A stretch of 64,000 nt of DNA from Marsupella aquatica. Taxonomy: Eukaryota; Marchantiophyta. Every line of letters starts with the position of its first letter. Position 1 is the first letter of the stretch. The translations under genes and the position numbers were made by a program. The stretch spans positions 22,444,001 to 22,508,000 of the forward strand of contig OZ316897.1 in the NCBI GenBank assembly GCA_973895155.1, read 5' to 3'. Below the pieces are notes generated by a model that had not been told where the DNA came from, searched no databases, and worked only from the letters and a program-made list of their open reading frames with translations. Shown here one piece after another: positions 1-12,059 of this stretch.

Positions 1-420
1 CTAGGTAGGAATTAATTGCATCCACGTAGGAATTAGATGCACGTCATTAACGTGACACCAAAATTCCAAAATTAGAGTGACACACTATTGTGTGAACATT
101 TAAAAAAAAAATATCAAATCACACTAAGTATGTTGAGTCACGCTTTTTGTGACACCAAAATTAGAATCACACTAATTAAATATGTAAAGTCACGTCCTTT
201 ACTTTATGACACCAAAATTACAGTGACCGACACTAAATTATGTGAACAAATCAAACTAAATAAGTATGTTAAGTCACACTTAACTTTGTATTGAGAGGCC
301 CACTGAGTCTCATTCTCAGTATGCAGTATTCAAGGCGAAAACCTCAATTAGTGAGATTAAAAGTGTGAGTTCATGTCAGCTCAAATTAGAGTGACACTTG
401 AAATAATGCGAGTCACTATT
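1..420. repeat. Degenerate GTGACAC/GTCAC-rich repeat
   Basis: The words GTGACACC, AGTGACAC, AGTCAC and TCACACTAA recur in both orientations about every 30-90 bases, often next to CAAAATTA. Dense short words in both orientations resemble the subterminal repeats of CACTA-type DNA transposons, but neither element end lies clearly inside the window. No gene is seen. The assignment to a transposon is inference. Confidence 0.4.
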
Positions 421-3182
421 TTACGTGAGATGTAAAATTTGAAGGGACGAGAGGCGGAGGTGGGGAGAGAGTGACGAGGGAGAATGCCATCATGACCACT
501 CCTGATGAGTATCGTTCCTGTTTTGGGATTCCATCGCAAAACTTCTGCTTCCTATGCTGCAGCAATACAAGCCCAGCAAGGGAATCCGTTACGAATTGAC
601 GCTTATACGTGCAAGAGATCTTCACAATACACTGAATGTCGGTCAGTCCAGCTGCGTGTACCAGAGTAATTCGTGACTACCCCATGTGCGATCACGAGCT
701 GCCCAGAGGTGCACTTCGCTGCCCTCCCCTGCTGCTCACAGCCAATGTGACATGACGCAGACGCAGATTGAGTTCATGGACGCGAATATATCCAAATGGA
801 ATTTTGAGAGGCGTTGTTGAGATATCAGCTCTTCCAGAACGCTTTCCTAGATGACAATGCAATTGGAGAAGTCCATGGTTCGCCCTCCCAGGGCTACACG
901 CAAGGTTAGCCAGAACTCTTTAAAACCCTGCTACAATAGGATCTCAATTAGAACGGAAATCCACTCTGCAGTCCAAAAAGGCAAAATTGGAAGCACCGTT
1001 GAGAGGTAGCTGTAGGCCCCTTGATACTGGTGTCGCATAAAGTTGTTCACCCTTTCGTAACATTATTACTCCCAGGCGTATTAGGGTATGAGTCTGCAGA
1101 GCGATAATGTTAACCTCATGTAAGCCATGACGATGTACAAAAAAATAAGCAACGGGAAGGACGGGGATCCCTGATTCAACAAGACTAATGCACAGATCTG
1201 TAAAGCCCAAGAACCATCCAGTGGTGCGCACAAATTTTCTAATGTAGTATTTGGAAACTGGTCCCAATAACTCGGATGACGATTACAGACACAAAGCCCT
1301 GTCTCCTTGATCAGCTTTGGAGCATGGCGTTGAGTGGAGCAACAAATACAGAAATAATAAATTCTCACAACAAAATAGAAAACAAAGGAGATTTGAAAAA
1401 ATAATAATGACAAAAAAAACAAGTAACAAAATTTGAGACCTTCATTCTATAAGAAAAAATCTGGCAAAGAAACATCACAATAAACATAGAAAAACCATCC
1501 AGGAGTAATACGACCACGGAGTGAATCCGATGCCATTCACCATCCATTTGAGAAAGTATTAAAAAAAGACAATAAATTCCACCACGAAGACCGTTCAACA
1601 TGGCCTTGGCCATACCTGCGATATGAATTGAACTGGATCAACTCATCAAATAAATTCCTTGGGGTATCACCAGAGTCAATCTGCAGTTCTTAATAACAGG
1701 TAGAAACGCTCTACCATTCAAACAAATGCCCTTTAGGGTAAGGATTTACTTACAACAGTCAGGTCCATCTCGAGGTGAACATATCCATCAATGAACAAAT
1801 GACCTGAACTGGACACTCATGTTCATCTCCCCCGAGGAAAGATGTCTAAAGATCATATGCCCATAACTGTCACATGCGGAGTCTTTGGACCAAAAATTAA
1901 GCTACACAAGTGGAACAAACAGAAACACATGGCATCAGCAGGGATGTTTCCAGCCACTTCCCATCATATACTGAAATCTGCAAAGGTGCTGAAATAGCAG
2001 CATGCAAATTTCTTAAACCATCGGCAACTTGGGCCGAGGTTTGAGTTCCAAAAACGTTTCCACTATCACTTCCCCTGTCGCAGGTTTGGAACCTGCAGGC
2101 GTGGCCCTAAAAACAAATTTTGGGGTCCCATAATTGAAACCACGACCACTTTTCTGTGATTAGTTGCATGCCTCTTTCAAATAAATTGTCCAATTTAGCA
2201 CAATGCAATCGGAAGAAGTCCACCCTTCAAGTGAAGCACTCAAGAGCTGAGAAGTACTACCTGCAAAACCTTCAGCCCAACTTACGAACAAGACACAAAC
2301 CACACAGATTGGTGAAAACCAAAGGGCTCGGCAAGGAAACGACGTACTCGAGTACAAATCACATCTTGGCGGTAACCACCTTTTACACGAAATGCCGACA
2401 CGAGAAGAAATTCTATGTAATGAAAAAATGAGATAGCAACAACAAAGGTAATCTAGTACGGGCATGTATTACCAAAATATTTCAGAGAACCCATGTCAAT
2501 ATAACAGAAACTGTGGAAGATACAAATAAATCTCAGCCAGAAGATATTAAAGGACTCACAATGCAACATGCTCACCAGATATTGATCAAGAAAATTGAAA
2601 CCCTAGTCGTACAGAGACAGCGAGCACTGAAACTTCACTGCTCATGGTTCTGATAAACGTTTCCTACAAAGCTTCACCAAACGATTTGTACATGGATCTA
2701 TCTATACATTAAATTGGCAGGCCCCAAAAACTCGTCACCATCTAGAGGTGTCTGGCCTATGGCATGGACTCCAATGGTCCTACCTCCGGGAGCGAGCAAA
2801 CTTGTAGAATAGAGCATTCCCTGAAAGATATATCCTGAACGTTGCGGAGGAGACGTAACAATATCCTAACCCCAAACCCGTCAAAACTGCAGAGAATTCC
2901 CAGCGACTATAATGGCTTTGCTACAGACAGTAGAAACAGAAACTCGGATGTTTACAGACATTATCAGCCATGTTACAATCAGAGTATCAAAGGGAACCTT
3001 TCAGCATCAGGGTCTGTGAAGATAAAAATAATTTTCCTTTCCTAAAGCTTTTGAAGAATCTATATTGACAAAGGTCCAGGTGTAACGCTACAATACAGTT
3101 TTGGGCCTCTTAATTCTTATCCCAAAATGAAGTGAAATTGATGCCGATGGAGAGCCCCATTCTGATGGAGAAGCCACGTCAA
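421..3182. other. Spacer downstream of the SMH/TRB gene
   Basis: AT-rich spacer. Short open frames occur on both strands but none has a recognisable domain or a coherent exon series. The last few hundred bases before position 3183 should hold the 3' untranslated region of the minus-strand SMH/TRB gene. I see no RNA gene or clear mobile element. Confidence 0.5.
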
Positions 3183-6100
3183 TCATCCTTTCACAGACAC
3201 TTCTTCTGCCCGTGCCATGGCCATTGCTCTAACTGCTGCACAGTTAACCCACAAGTTTGTCAACGCTGGATACAGAATCTGTTCAAGATATGAAGCTCAA
3301 GCGATGGGTAAAACAGGGCAAACGAAACCAGAGAAACAAGCCAACAAAAAGTCTTTGTGCGACAACGCTTAGCGAAAGATAGGTGTCAAGGTTTAAGCAC
3401 ATAATATATCACGTAAGATGTTCAATAGTGTTCGCAGAACAGCTTTAAAGAAAAGAAATCTTAAAGGATTTGAGAAAATCATTTGACTTACACTTCTTGT
3501 GTGACCTTATAGCTGAGGCAGCAATCTCTGCAGCAGCTTCGGCGGCTTCTGCTTCTGCTTCTGCTTGTTCAGCTTCACGGGCTGCTTGTTCTGCGGCTGC
3601 TGCCGCAGCTTCTGCTTCCGCCACAGCCTGCACTGCAGCACGTGCAGCTTCTTCGGCAGTCCTCATTTTTGATCGAGCAACCTCGGCATCGACTACTGTC
3701 TTTGGTTTCCTCATACTCATGTCACCTCTCATCTTTTTCGCTGGGTCCCTTGGAAATCGAGGTGTTCGTCGCGTTTCCTCCGGAATTCCTTCTGGTCTTC
3801 GTCTGGAATCTCTTTCTGGTCTGGTTCTTTTGATTGGCTTTGCCTCCGACGGGCTATTACTCACATTATCATTGGCAACCTTGTAATTTTGCTTGACCTA
3901 CACAGACATCCAAGAAAGTCAATAGTGGGTAAAAGTTCTAAAAGGTTCCATACGGACAAAGGGCTATCTGGATCCCAAGGTCTGCCTACCTTTATGAGCT
4001 TTCCCTGCAATGCTAAGGCCTTTAACTTTGACGTGAGTAGTCTCCGGAAGTTGGATGGTACTGGATGACGTTCCTGCAAAATAGTTCTCAAGTCGTGAGA
4101 TAGTCCGGCCGATCTTACAGCCCCTTTGGATATCAGAACAGCTAGCACCATTAATTTTTAACAATCTCTAGTGACTCTACATGTTCACCACAGACCGTCA
4201 AGGTTCCCCAAACTTTCGATGTCTGAGTAGGTCTAAGTCATGATTCACTTGATATTCACCGTCCTGCGTGAATCCTACAGCCTCTTGTCAGGTATTCTTT
4301 CAAAACGACATTTTCAATTACAAAAGGTTTTTACTTACCAAGTGAACTATTTTAGGATTTTGCAGAAAATTGCAAAAGGAGAGGCACGTGAAAAATAGGA
4401 TGCAAAATGTGAAGAGCGACAGTACGAGAGTAACAATTCCTACGATTGAACTATCAAAACCACGGGTTCTCATTGAGAGAGAAAAGAATTGCCATGAAAC
4501 AAGAGGAGGCTACTAACCTCGATGTAACTGGCAATTGACGCATTGCTGGAACCATTTGAATCTTTAAGTCCCAAGATAGCTTCCACAACTATATCATCGT
4601 ATCTGTAAGAACGCGGCAAATCATTAACACCGATCACAATTAGACGTAGACCTAGTTAAGCCATTTGCACTACATTTTACAAAGGCACAACGTCAATAAT
4701 TGAACCATTAGCATTGACGCAAAACTGTTGACAACTTGAAGAATCACAGCTAAAATTGGCAGGGCCAGTTAGCATAGGGCCATATCTGCACAAACTAACA
4801 ATCCACTACAGTCCGGATTTGCAAGTCCCAAATGTCTATTGCAATTCTATGCTTGAAACATGACAACAATTTTTACCATAACAATTAGGTTTACCTGGGA
4901 CCAAGGGACTTCCGATCTGATGACTTTTGTCCAGAACCTGCCAGTGGAAGAGGCTTAGAATCTCCATCTGGAGACATAGATGCCAATGGGGTAACTGCAA
5001 CTGCTTCCTCCATTAAAGTCATGAGGCCTGACCCACCTGCCAAGGCAAGAGACTTTCTCTCCCTGTTTGTCCCCGGCCCGTTCGCACTGACACTCATGTT
5101 CCGCCATTTGTCCTGCACAAATGACGACGTTAGTGAACCCTAGCTCCACAAACCTGATTGATAATCACGACGGACCAAAAAGACAAACGATATAATTAAT
5201 CCTCACAGATACGTAGAATGCAGCTAGATCTTAAGCGAGAAGCAAAGGGTTTGGAGACGGTCTGTCAAATTGAGTCCACAAATGCAAGAGGATAGCAAAC
5301 ACTAATAGGTACTGATCTTTGCGCTTGGAGCCTAATGTCACTATATTTTTTAAGCAGCAATCCTTCGCCCTATTTTTCAAGAGAGGAACCACCCAAATAA
5401 AATCAGGTCCCAATTCTGAAATGATCGTAATACTCCGATCTGACAGCAGCTAACCCAATTATGGATTATGAGATCCACAAATTCTTTTGAACACTGGATG
5501 CGAATCAACAATCTCTCAGACCTATACTTCAGCTCACTCAGCAGCTCAAAGAAAACCGTAGTGTTTCTCGCGTGACTACAGATTCATGTCGGAGTTGAAC
5601 AGGTTCTGCTACGTGACAGGAAAACGTGTCCCTCAGTTCTCATAATTCGGGCGGGGCTTGGCTACTGACAACTACTTTAACTGCGATCGGATGAGTGATT
5701 TCGATTAGGTGCCGATCCTGAACATACGAGTCCAATCTCCCATTGACATCAAAGTACGGCCAGGGGCTTCCACAATGACGCGTCCTATAGATTTCAATCT
5801 ACTGGCCACTGAGATGCTCCCAATTAAACTCACGTACACAACTATCATTCCGACGGGTAAGACGGCGAAGTTTTCTTAGATAGGACCAATTAGGTCACGG
5901 TTGGTGTAACTCGTAAATAGTGACGAAAAATGATAGGGCCTTCAGAGAAAGTGACACGCACATCAAGATTGCCTTGACAGAAGTAGCATTTCAAGAATTC
6001 GCAACTTAGCAACACGGCGGGTAATTCGATGCGAAGGTCAAACTTGGGCAAATGTTCACCAGGCAGTGCTAACTGAATCAAAATTAGCAACCCTAGTCTT

Positions 6101-6465
6101 GCAAGAAACGCAAAAAAACGAGGGCAAGGAGAGAGCAATGGGATGCTATGTTCCGACTTGGCATTACAGACCGCCATAAACCTTACGAGGAGCCTCGCAC
6201 TTTGCATTAGAAAAACTAACAGGCGTACTGAAAAACTCACATCGAATAACGAAGTTGCTCACGGCAAGAAACAAACAGAGCAATTACTTCTCAAGGCATG
6301 GTCAGAGGGACGTACTTTGAGGTCCACGTTTGAGCGAGATGTCAGGCAAGGACCAAATTTGGCGTCCTTTTGGATCGCCCGCCATTTGCCGGGCCCGTAC
6401 TTCTCGACTCCGGCCCGCAGAGCGGCTTCCTCTTCTGCCGTCCACTTTTGCTTCGGCGCACCCAT
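3183..6465 (-). CDS. Single-Myb-histone (SMH/TRB) telomere-repeat-binding protein
   Basis: Plant-specific chromatin protein that binds telomere repeats and telo-boxes. Six exons on the minus strand: 6465-6316, 5112-4895, 4602-4518, 4073-3990, 3897-3492 and 3235-3183. They join in frame with GT/AG borders to 331 codons, close to known TRB proteins (about 300). The N-terminus [16 protein letters not shown] opens a single Myb domain that continues over the first junction (SRSNVDLK / DKWRNM), as in the family. Exons 3-4 encode a linker-histone H1/H5 globular domain (YDDIVVEAI, then [14 protein letters not shown]). Exon 5 encodes a basic stretch and an Ala/Glu-rich coiled coil. Exon 5 reads open to a stop at 3445, but the GTAAGT at 3491 and the matching exon at 3235 ([15 protein letters not shown], stop) give the more family-like C-terminus. 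The domain order Myb, H1/H5, coiled coil is diagnostic. Expected in the nucleus. Which TRB paralogue it is cannot be said. Confidence 0.93.
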
Positions 6466-6938
6466 AGTATTCCGTATCCCGTGGTCAGGAAGGCAATACC
6501 TTAACTTCTTTCCAAAACCCTTATCACCACGCGCTCAATCTGGACCCGTTTCATGTCACCAACACTAGCTTTCATGGACTCCTCTACTCTAACGGAGACA
6601 ACAAAGGAAGCTTCTCCACTTGTCAAAGCTCCAACTTCCCAGCGTCTGAGGGCCAATGCTCTGAAAATTATTCAGTTACATCGGATCACCATGCCTCTAA
6701 TATACACCTCGAGATGTCCCACAGACTATATACGCGGTGAAGACATGATCTGAAAAATGTGGTCGGTGAACACCGTCAAGACAAGGTTCCTATTGAGCCA
6801 TTGCGACACACAACGCACCAAGTTACAAGAAAAACTGCCCGAGATATGTCTAGCTAGGCTAAGAAAGATCGCCAGTACTCTGCTTCCTTGGTGGATTACT
6901 AAGGAGAATTAGGTCAGAATAGTCACGATGGATGTGAA

Positions 6939-6950
6939 TTAGGGTTAGGG
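6939..6950 (-). repeat. Two TTAGGG telomere-like units upstream of SMH/TRB
   Basis: TTAGGGTTAGGG on the plus strand reads CCCTAACCCTAA on the gene strand, about 475 bases before the SMH/TRB start codon. It contains AACCCTAA, eight of the nine bases of the plant telo-box AAACCCTAA. A role as binding site for TRB proteins themselves is inference. Confidence 0.5.
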
Positions 6951-8111
6951 CTCCGAGAAGAGTGAAGAACTGAGCGCGATGTAAGCCCAAACGTTCACAA
7001 TTTGGATGGGCATTAGAGGTACTGATATGGAGATGTGCCCTTGGGTATGACAAGGGCAGACTAGATAAGTGCAGGGAATCGAGAGAAAGAATGAGATACT
7101 GTTAACAGAGAGGGAAGGCAGAGGAGAATAACACAACGGAATATGAGAACGCTCTCCGTTTCTTGAGCGAAATGCTACTGGCAGGGAAAACTGTGACTTC
7201 TCCTAAAACTTGACTACTCCCTATACATCCCACTGATGCGACAATTTGTCACGATTGCGCCCCTCTCGATGGCCAAGAAACCGGACTCGGTCCTCCCAAC
7301 ATTTCGATGAAAACAGAACTCACCCTCAACCGTGGTCATGCCCGAGATGCTGCTTCCCCTCGCAACAGACATGTGAACCACAATTGCGATAGCGACCCAC
7401 GCCCACCCATCAATTCCCGGCTACCACTCCGATTTCCTCAGCCCTAACCGAAAGTCTCTCCAATGTCCCACCCTCCCCCTCCTGACCTTCTCTCTACTCC
7501 GTTTCCTTCGATCATCACCGATCTTCCCTCAACCTCCACCCTCTCTACAACGCGGAAGAAGAAAACTCCTGCCCAGTCAAGCTCATTCCTCCCTTCCTTC
7601 ATCTAAGCCCCCCTCTCCTCCTCGTTGCTCTCTTACGGTTTCCCACACCGACCTCGTTCAATCAATCATCCCAACTTCCTCCCCCTCCCCCTCCCCCTCC
7701 TCCAAACACCAGAACCTCTGCTCTCGACACTCCTATCTTCCTCTGCCCTCTCCGTTTTCTCCTTTCATTCCCAATCTCCGGATCCTCGACCTCGACTCTC
7801 TCTCCCACGACGACTCACTCACTCACTCAATCAATCAATCGTCCGAAACTTCTCCTCCTCTCCTCTTTCGCACCATCACCATCACCACCACCACCAACCC
7901 CACACAGCTTCACACCCTCCTCTCCTCCACAACACCAGCGAAACACGAGAAGTTGTCGAGAGAAAGAGCACAGAGCAGAGCAAGAGCCAAGAGGAGCAGA
8001 TTAGGTCAGGTCCGGCCAGCAGCGACAGAGCGGGCCCTCCGCTCGCATGGGAACGCTTTGGTTGGGCAGGCCACTGCATGGAAAGCCAAAGTACCATACT
8101 ATACTACCCCT

Positions 8112-8137
8112 ACACTACCACTACCACTACCACTACT
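8112..8137. repeat. (CTACCA)n-type microsatellite
   Basis: Repeated CTACCA/CTACTA units. A related CAT/CAC run lies at about 7870-7895. No function can be read from it. Confidence 0.7.
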
Positions 8138-10154
8138 GTACAGACCCATACAAACGTTCTCTGCGGGGAAAAACAATTTTTTGAAACCAATTCGCAGGGT
8201 GCGGGGTCCCCCGGCTGTCTGCGAATAACGAGCCCGGGTTTCGGGTTGCCCGAACCCCCCTCGCCAATGAGCAAACAGGTACCCGATATTCTTTTTCGCC
8301 GGTAATCGTAAACCACTTAATTTTAATTTCCCTGTAAAGCTTCCTCGGCACTCAACGCCGGTCTGGACTCCCCCATGAGACCGACTTGAACTCCCCGCTC
8401 CGCCCGTAACTCCAAATATAGTACTTGCAGATAAGAGTCACGCATTTGGAGCCTGTGGGTATACTTGAGTAGCATGGATTGATTGGATTCGGAACGTGGA
8501 TGGGGCTCCACAGACTACCTGTGGTATAATGGCTTTTTCTTCCATCGCAAAGCGGATCAGTGTTTTGACGCACGAACGTATATCCAATTTTTTTGAAAAA
8601 CTTTTAACAGAATAATGCGCCGGAGCCGTTGATTCTCGGAGATCGGAGGCTGGGGAGACGTCTGTTTCTGCTTTGGGTGGTTAGGTGCGTACGGCCTTTG
8701 CACGTCCGTGTCAACGAATTTCCTCACTTTGACAGCTCGAAGGAATCCGGATTCCAAAATTCTCTGACGGGGGCCGTCCGATTCTCTGAATGATCGACCA
8801 CTGTCATTGCCCTGTCAGGCATCTTGGACAACATTCGGTATCCTCGCAGGAATTCAGAATTTGTGGCTGTCCTTCAACTTCTTGAGAAAAGGTGAGAAAT
8901 AAAATAAACATGGACGAGTCAAGTGAGTTCTCATTCCCATCACCTGATTATTGTCGTTTCTGCCTTTTCCTCGGTTACCCCGAGACCTGTTTGTCGTTTC
9001 TAGTTTGGCTACTTTTGGTCTCCACCAATTTTATGAAGTTTGCCTCTTGATAAGAGCTTGGGCCATTGACAAGTTGATCTTCCAAGGTAGGTAAGTTTTA
9101 AGGTTTTTCCTTTCCCCCCAGGGTGGCCAAAATGTCACCTTGTGTGAAGGAGAAGATGCACAGAATATCTCTTACTTAAATTTTTCACAGATTAATTTCT
9201 GATCATTAGATCTCGATAGGATTTAGGGTCATCCTTGCAAATGTGAGGGTCCCCCAAATTTATCTACCCTTTAAGTGATCAGGTGGCACATGCTTACTCT
9301 TCGAGCCTTTCCTGCCTCACCCTCCTTGAGTGCCAGTCCTCATGGCAGCAATTCAGTTTTTTCAAGGGCAAGGGCCAGAAACTTTCCGGCCCTTCGCCGT
9401 CCTAACCTTTCAAATTCATAAACGACAAAAATATAGTGCTAACGACTAAGGGGTTGAAATGACAAAGGAGGAAACACTAGTGAGTGGGAGCATTGCACTA
9501 TTGCCTTGGACTATTGTGTTTTAATTTGGTCATACATTTTTTCCCCTCTTTTGTGAGCAAGTAAGGGCAGCTTTTTAAAGGACTCTTGCACATGCAAGAC
9601 AGCCCTTAGTACAAGAGACCCATTAGATTCTGCCTAATGGGTCATGGAGATGTGGAAACTGGCTGATGATCCCAAAGTTTTGCCAAAAATGGTGATGACT
9701 TTTGAATAAGCTAACCTACTTCATTCATTAAACTACCTAAGCAAGGGCACAAACCTCAAAGCAAAATGGGCAGCATACCTTACATAAAGCAGAGTTCAAT
9801 TGTGGGGCCAGTTAATGTTGCAACTATTTCACTATTCACCATGGGTGGGGCATGCTGAGAAAAGGTCATGTTTGCAATGGTAATTAAGCAATGTTATTTG
9901 TCCAAGTTGACAGAAATACTAAGAGCAAAACCAAGTATTCTGGGACCAAGTTGCAACCTACTTGGCAGCAGCACATGGGGAATAAAAAGGGACAAATCTG
10001 CAGTTGAGGCAAATGAGGAGCAACAAAGTGAAATAAAGGGACCAAATAGAAAACATGTAAAAGGGGGAAAAAATTATTTTTAATTTTTTTATTGATATGT
10101 TTTTCCTTTTCTCATGCGATTGTGCTTGTCGCTCTCACCTGACCCGCATCCCGA

Positions 10155-10180
10155 TATGCTTAACACATGCAAGTTGAACA
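10155..10180 (+). other. Short piece resembling mitochondrial/bacterial small-subunit rRNA
   Basis: TATGCTTAACACATGCAAG followed by TTGAAC matches, apart from one T for C, the conserved early segment of 16S-type rRNA as I recall it; plant mitochondrial rrn18 carries the same TATGCTTAACACATGCAAG word. The next 10-15 bases also look loosely like rrn18. It is too short to be a gene and is probably a nuclear insertion of organelle DNA or a remnant of one. Chance similarity is possible. Confidence 0.4.
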
Positions 10181-10229
10181 TTGCTTTTGTTGTTATGGGT
10201 TGAACTGACGGGCAACTTGCCGAGTTGCC

Positions 10230-11025
10230 GGGCATGTAAACTCGGCATTTGCCGGACTAAAAAGCCTCTATTTGACACATATTCGCACTTATTCCCCAGC
10301 CCGGCCTGAACTCTTCCCGGCCTCCTCCCGGACGCTGCCGCCCTTCCCCTCCCAGCACCCAGCCCGGCCCGAACTCTTCCCGGATGCTGCTGCCCTTCCC
10401 CTCCCGGCACCCGGCCCGGCCCCTCCCCCTCACCCGGCCCGGCCTGGCCTCCTCCCCTCCCGAGCTGCCCCCCCTCCCGCTCCCGCTCCCCTCCTCCTCC
10501 CCCCCTCCCGAACCCCATCCTCCTCCCGCTCCCCTCCCGCTCCCCTCCTCCCGAACCCCCTCCCCCCCCTCCCGAACCCCCTCCCCCCCCTCCCGAACCC
10601 CTTCCCCTCCTCCCTTCCTCCCACCTCCTCCCGCTCCCCTCCTCCCGCTCCCCTCCTCCCGAACCCCCCTTCTTCCCCCCTCCCCTCCTCCCGAACTGCC
10701 TCCTTCCCCTCCCGGGCTCCCCCTCCTCCCTGCCGGGCCGGGGCCTATTAATAGGGGAGACCGGGGGCGGGGGGCCGGGACTGGGGAGTGAAAGACGGGG
10801 GAGGCCGGGACCGGGACCGGGGGAGTGAAAGATGGGGGAGGCCGGGGCCGGGACCGGGGGAGACCGGGGGGGGGGGGAACTCGGGCCGGGGCTGGGGCCG
10901 GGAGATCATGGCTGGGCTGGTAGGTCATGGCCGGGCCGGGCCGGGATATGGAGACCGGGACGGTCCGGGTGCCGACTTGCCGGTTGACGGCCTCTAAAGG
11001 CTCTATTTGCCGGGCAAGTCACACA
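10230..11025. repeat. GC-rich low-complexity fold-back
   Basis: The left arm (about 10300-10740) is almost pure C/T with many CCTCCCG and CCCCTCC units. The right arm (about 10756-10960) is G-rich with GACCGGGG and GGGCCGGG units. They meet at the perfect 12-base palindrome CCTATTAATAGG (10744-10755). The outer flanks repeat TTGCCGG words and the phrase CTCTATTTG. The arms are complementary in composition and could form a long hairpin. Long open frames here (for example 10257-10928 on the minus strand) translate to Gly/Arg or Pro repeats and are composition artefacts. Confidence 0.7.
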
Positions 11026-12054
11026 TTGGGAGGAGAAAACCTTTTTTGGGAGCTGCTCAAATCAGTTGAGCCTGCGTCCTCCAATCAACCATAAAAACTG
11101 TTGAAACAAACAAAGTGGCGGACGGGCAAGTAATATGTGGGCATCTGCCAAATAGTTTGGGCCAGATCCCAAATAAACAAAAGCTAAAAGACACTGCTTA
11201 TTTTGTTCTTTATTTGCTTGGTGCCCTCCACTTAGAAGTATGAGATAAATTAACGGCTTAAGCATTCATCATTACCATAATACTTAGAGGATGGCTTACT
11301 GGGAAATTTGGTCGATTTTTGTGTGAAACAAACTAAAAGCAAACCTCAAGGTTGGCTGTGTTTGAGCACAGGAATTGGCATGGAATCCAGAAACTGAAAG
11401 GGTTCACCCTTGCCCTCCCCAACAAAAACAACACAATCACTCAGAACAACAACACTTAGCACCAAAATTATATCATTTCCATAAAAATGACCACCCAAGC
11501 AAAATGGTAAGATTCTGCACCCAAAAGCATCATTGTACATACAACACAATTCAAACTACAACACTTGTTTGCTTCACTTGCAATTCTTTACCTCATCTCA
11601 ATTTTGTGGAATGCATGGCTGGGTATTGTTGCATCAACTATCGCATGGCTGCAACAAGTGCATGGTCACAACAACAATCCTCATTTGCAATTTGCCTCAT
11701 CTTGACCTTTTTGTGCCATGCACAGGTATTGTACAATCAACGAGAACATGGCAACAATGACTTTGTGCTAAGCACAAACATTGGACTCTCAAACACTATA
11801 TTTTGCAACAACATGGTCTATATACAAAAACCCCAATTTAGTGTGTGCATATTTGACACTACAATATCTTTGATATTGGGTCTACATATGAACACCTTTT
11901 GGGGCGATGCCTATTTGCAAAAACAAAAATGGCAGGAATGGACACTGCATTTTCACTGAAAACAATTATTCATTATCATTTATTTGGGAAAAACAACCCT
12001 CTTGCCTCCTAGCAGGGCGTCCACTTCACCCTCCAGTACACCTATTTCCGTAGT
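11026..12054. other. Spacer left of the copia element
   Basis: AT-rich sequence with CAACA-rich stretches around 11420-11830. The open frame at 11375-11959 on the plus strand encodes a 194-residue low-complexity product with no recognised domain and is not called as a gene. Confidence 0.4.
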
Positions 12055-12059
12055 GTGCC

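Larger units (their letters stand above)
6466..10154. other. Spacer upstream of the SMH/TRB gene
   Basis: Contains the promoter and probably the 5' leader of the minus-strand SMH/TRB gene. From about 7440 to 7880 the plus strand is strongly C/T-rich, followed by CAT/CAC microsatellite runs. The long plus-strand open frame at 7625-8305 translates to low-complexity Pro/Ser/His sequence and is not accepted as a gene. From 8600 to 10150 I see only AT-rich, non-coding-looking sequence. Confidence 0.5.

Noticed and set aside
7625-8305. 226-codon plus-strand open frame
   Set aside because: The translation is low-complexity Pro/Ser/His/Thr from C/T-rich and CAT/CTACCA microsatellite DNA; no domain and no conserved start context.
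10257-10928. 223-codon Gly/Arg-rich minus-strand open frame and matching Pro-rich plus-strand frames
   Set aside because: They arise from the GC-rich low-complexity fold-back; all frames of such sequence are open.
11375-11959. 194-codon plus-strand open frame left of the copia element
   Set aside because: Sequence is CAACA-rich with no recognisable family or splice partners.
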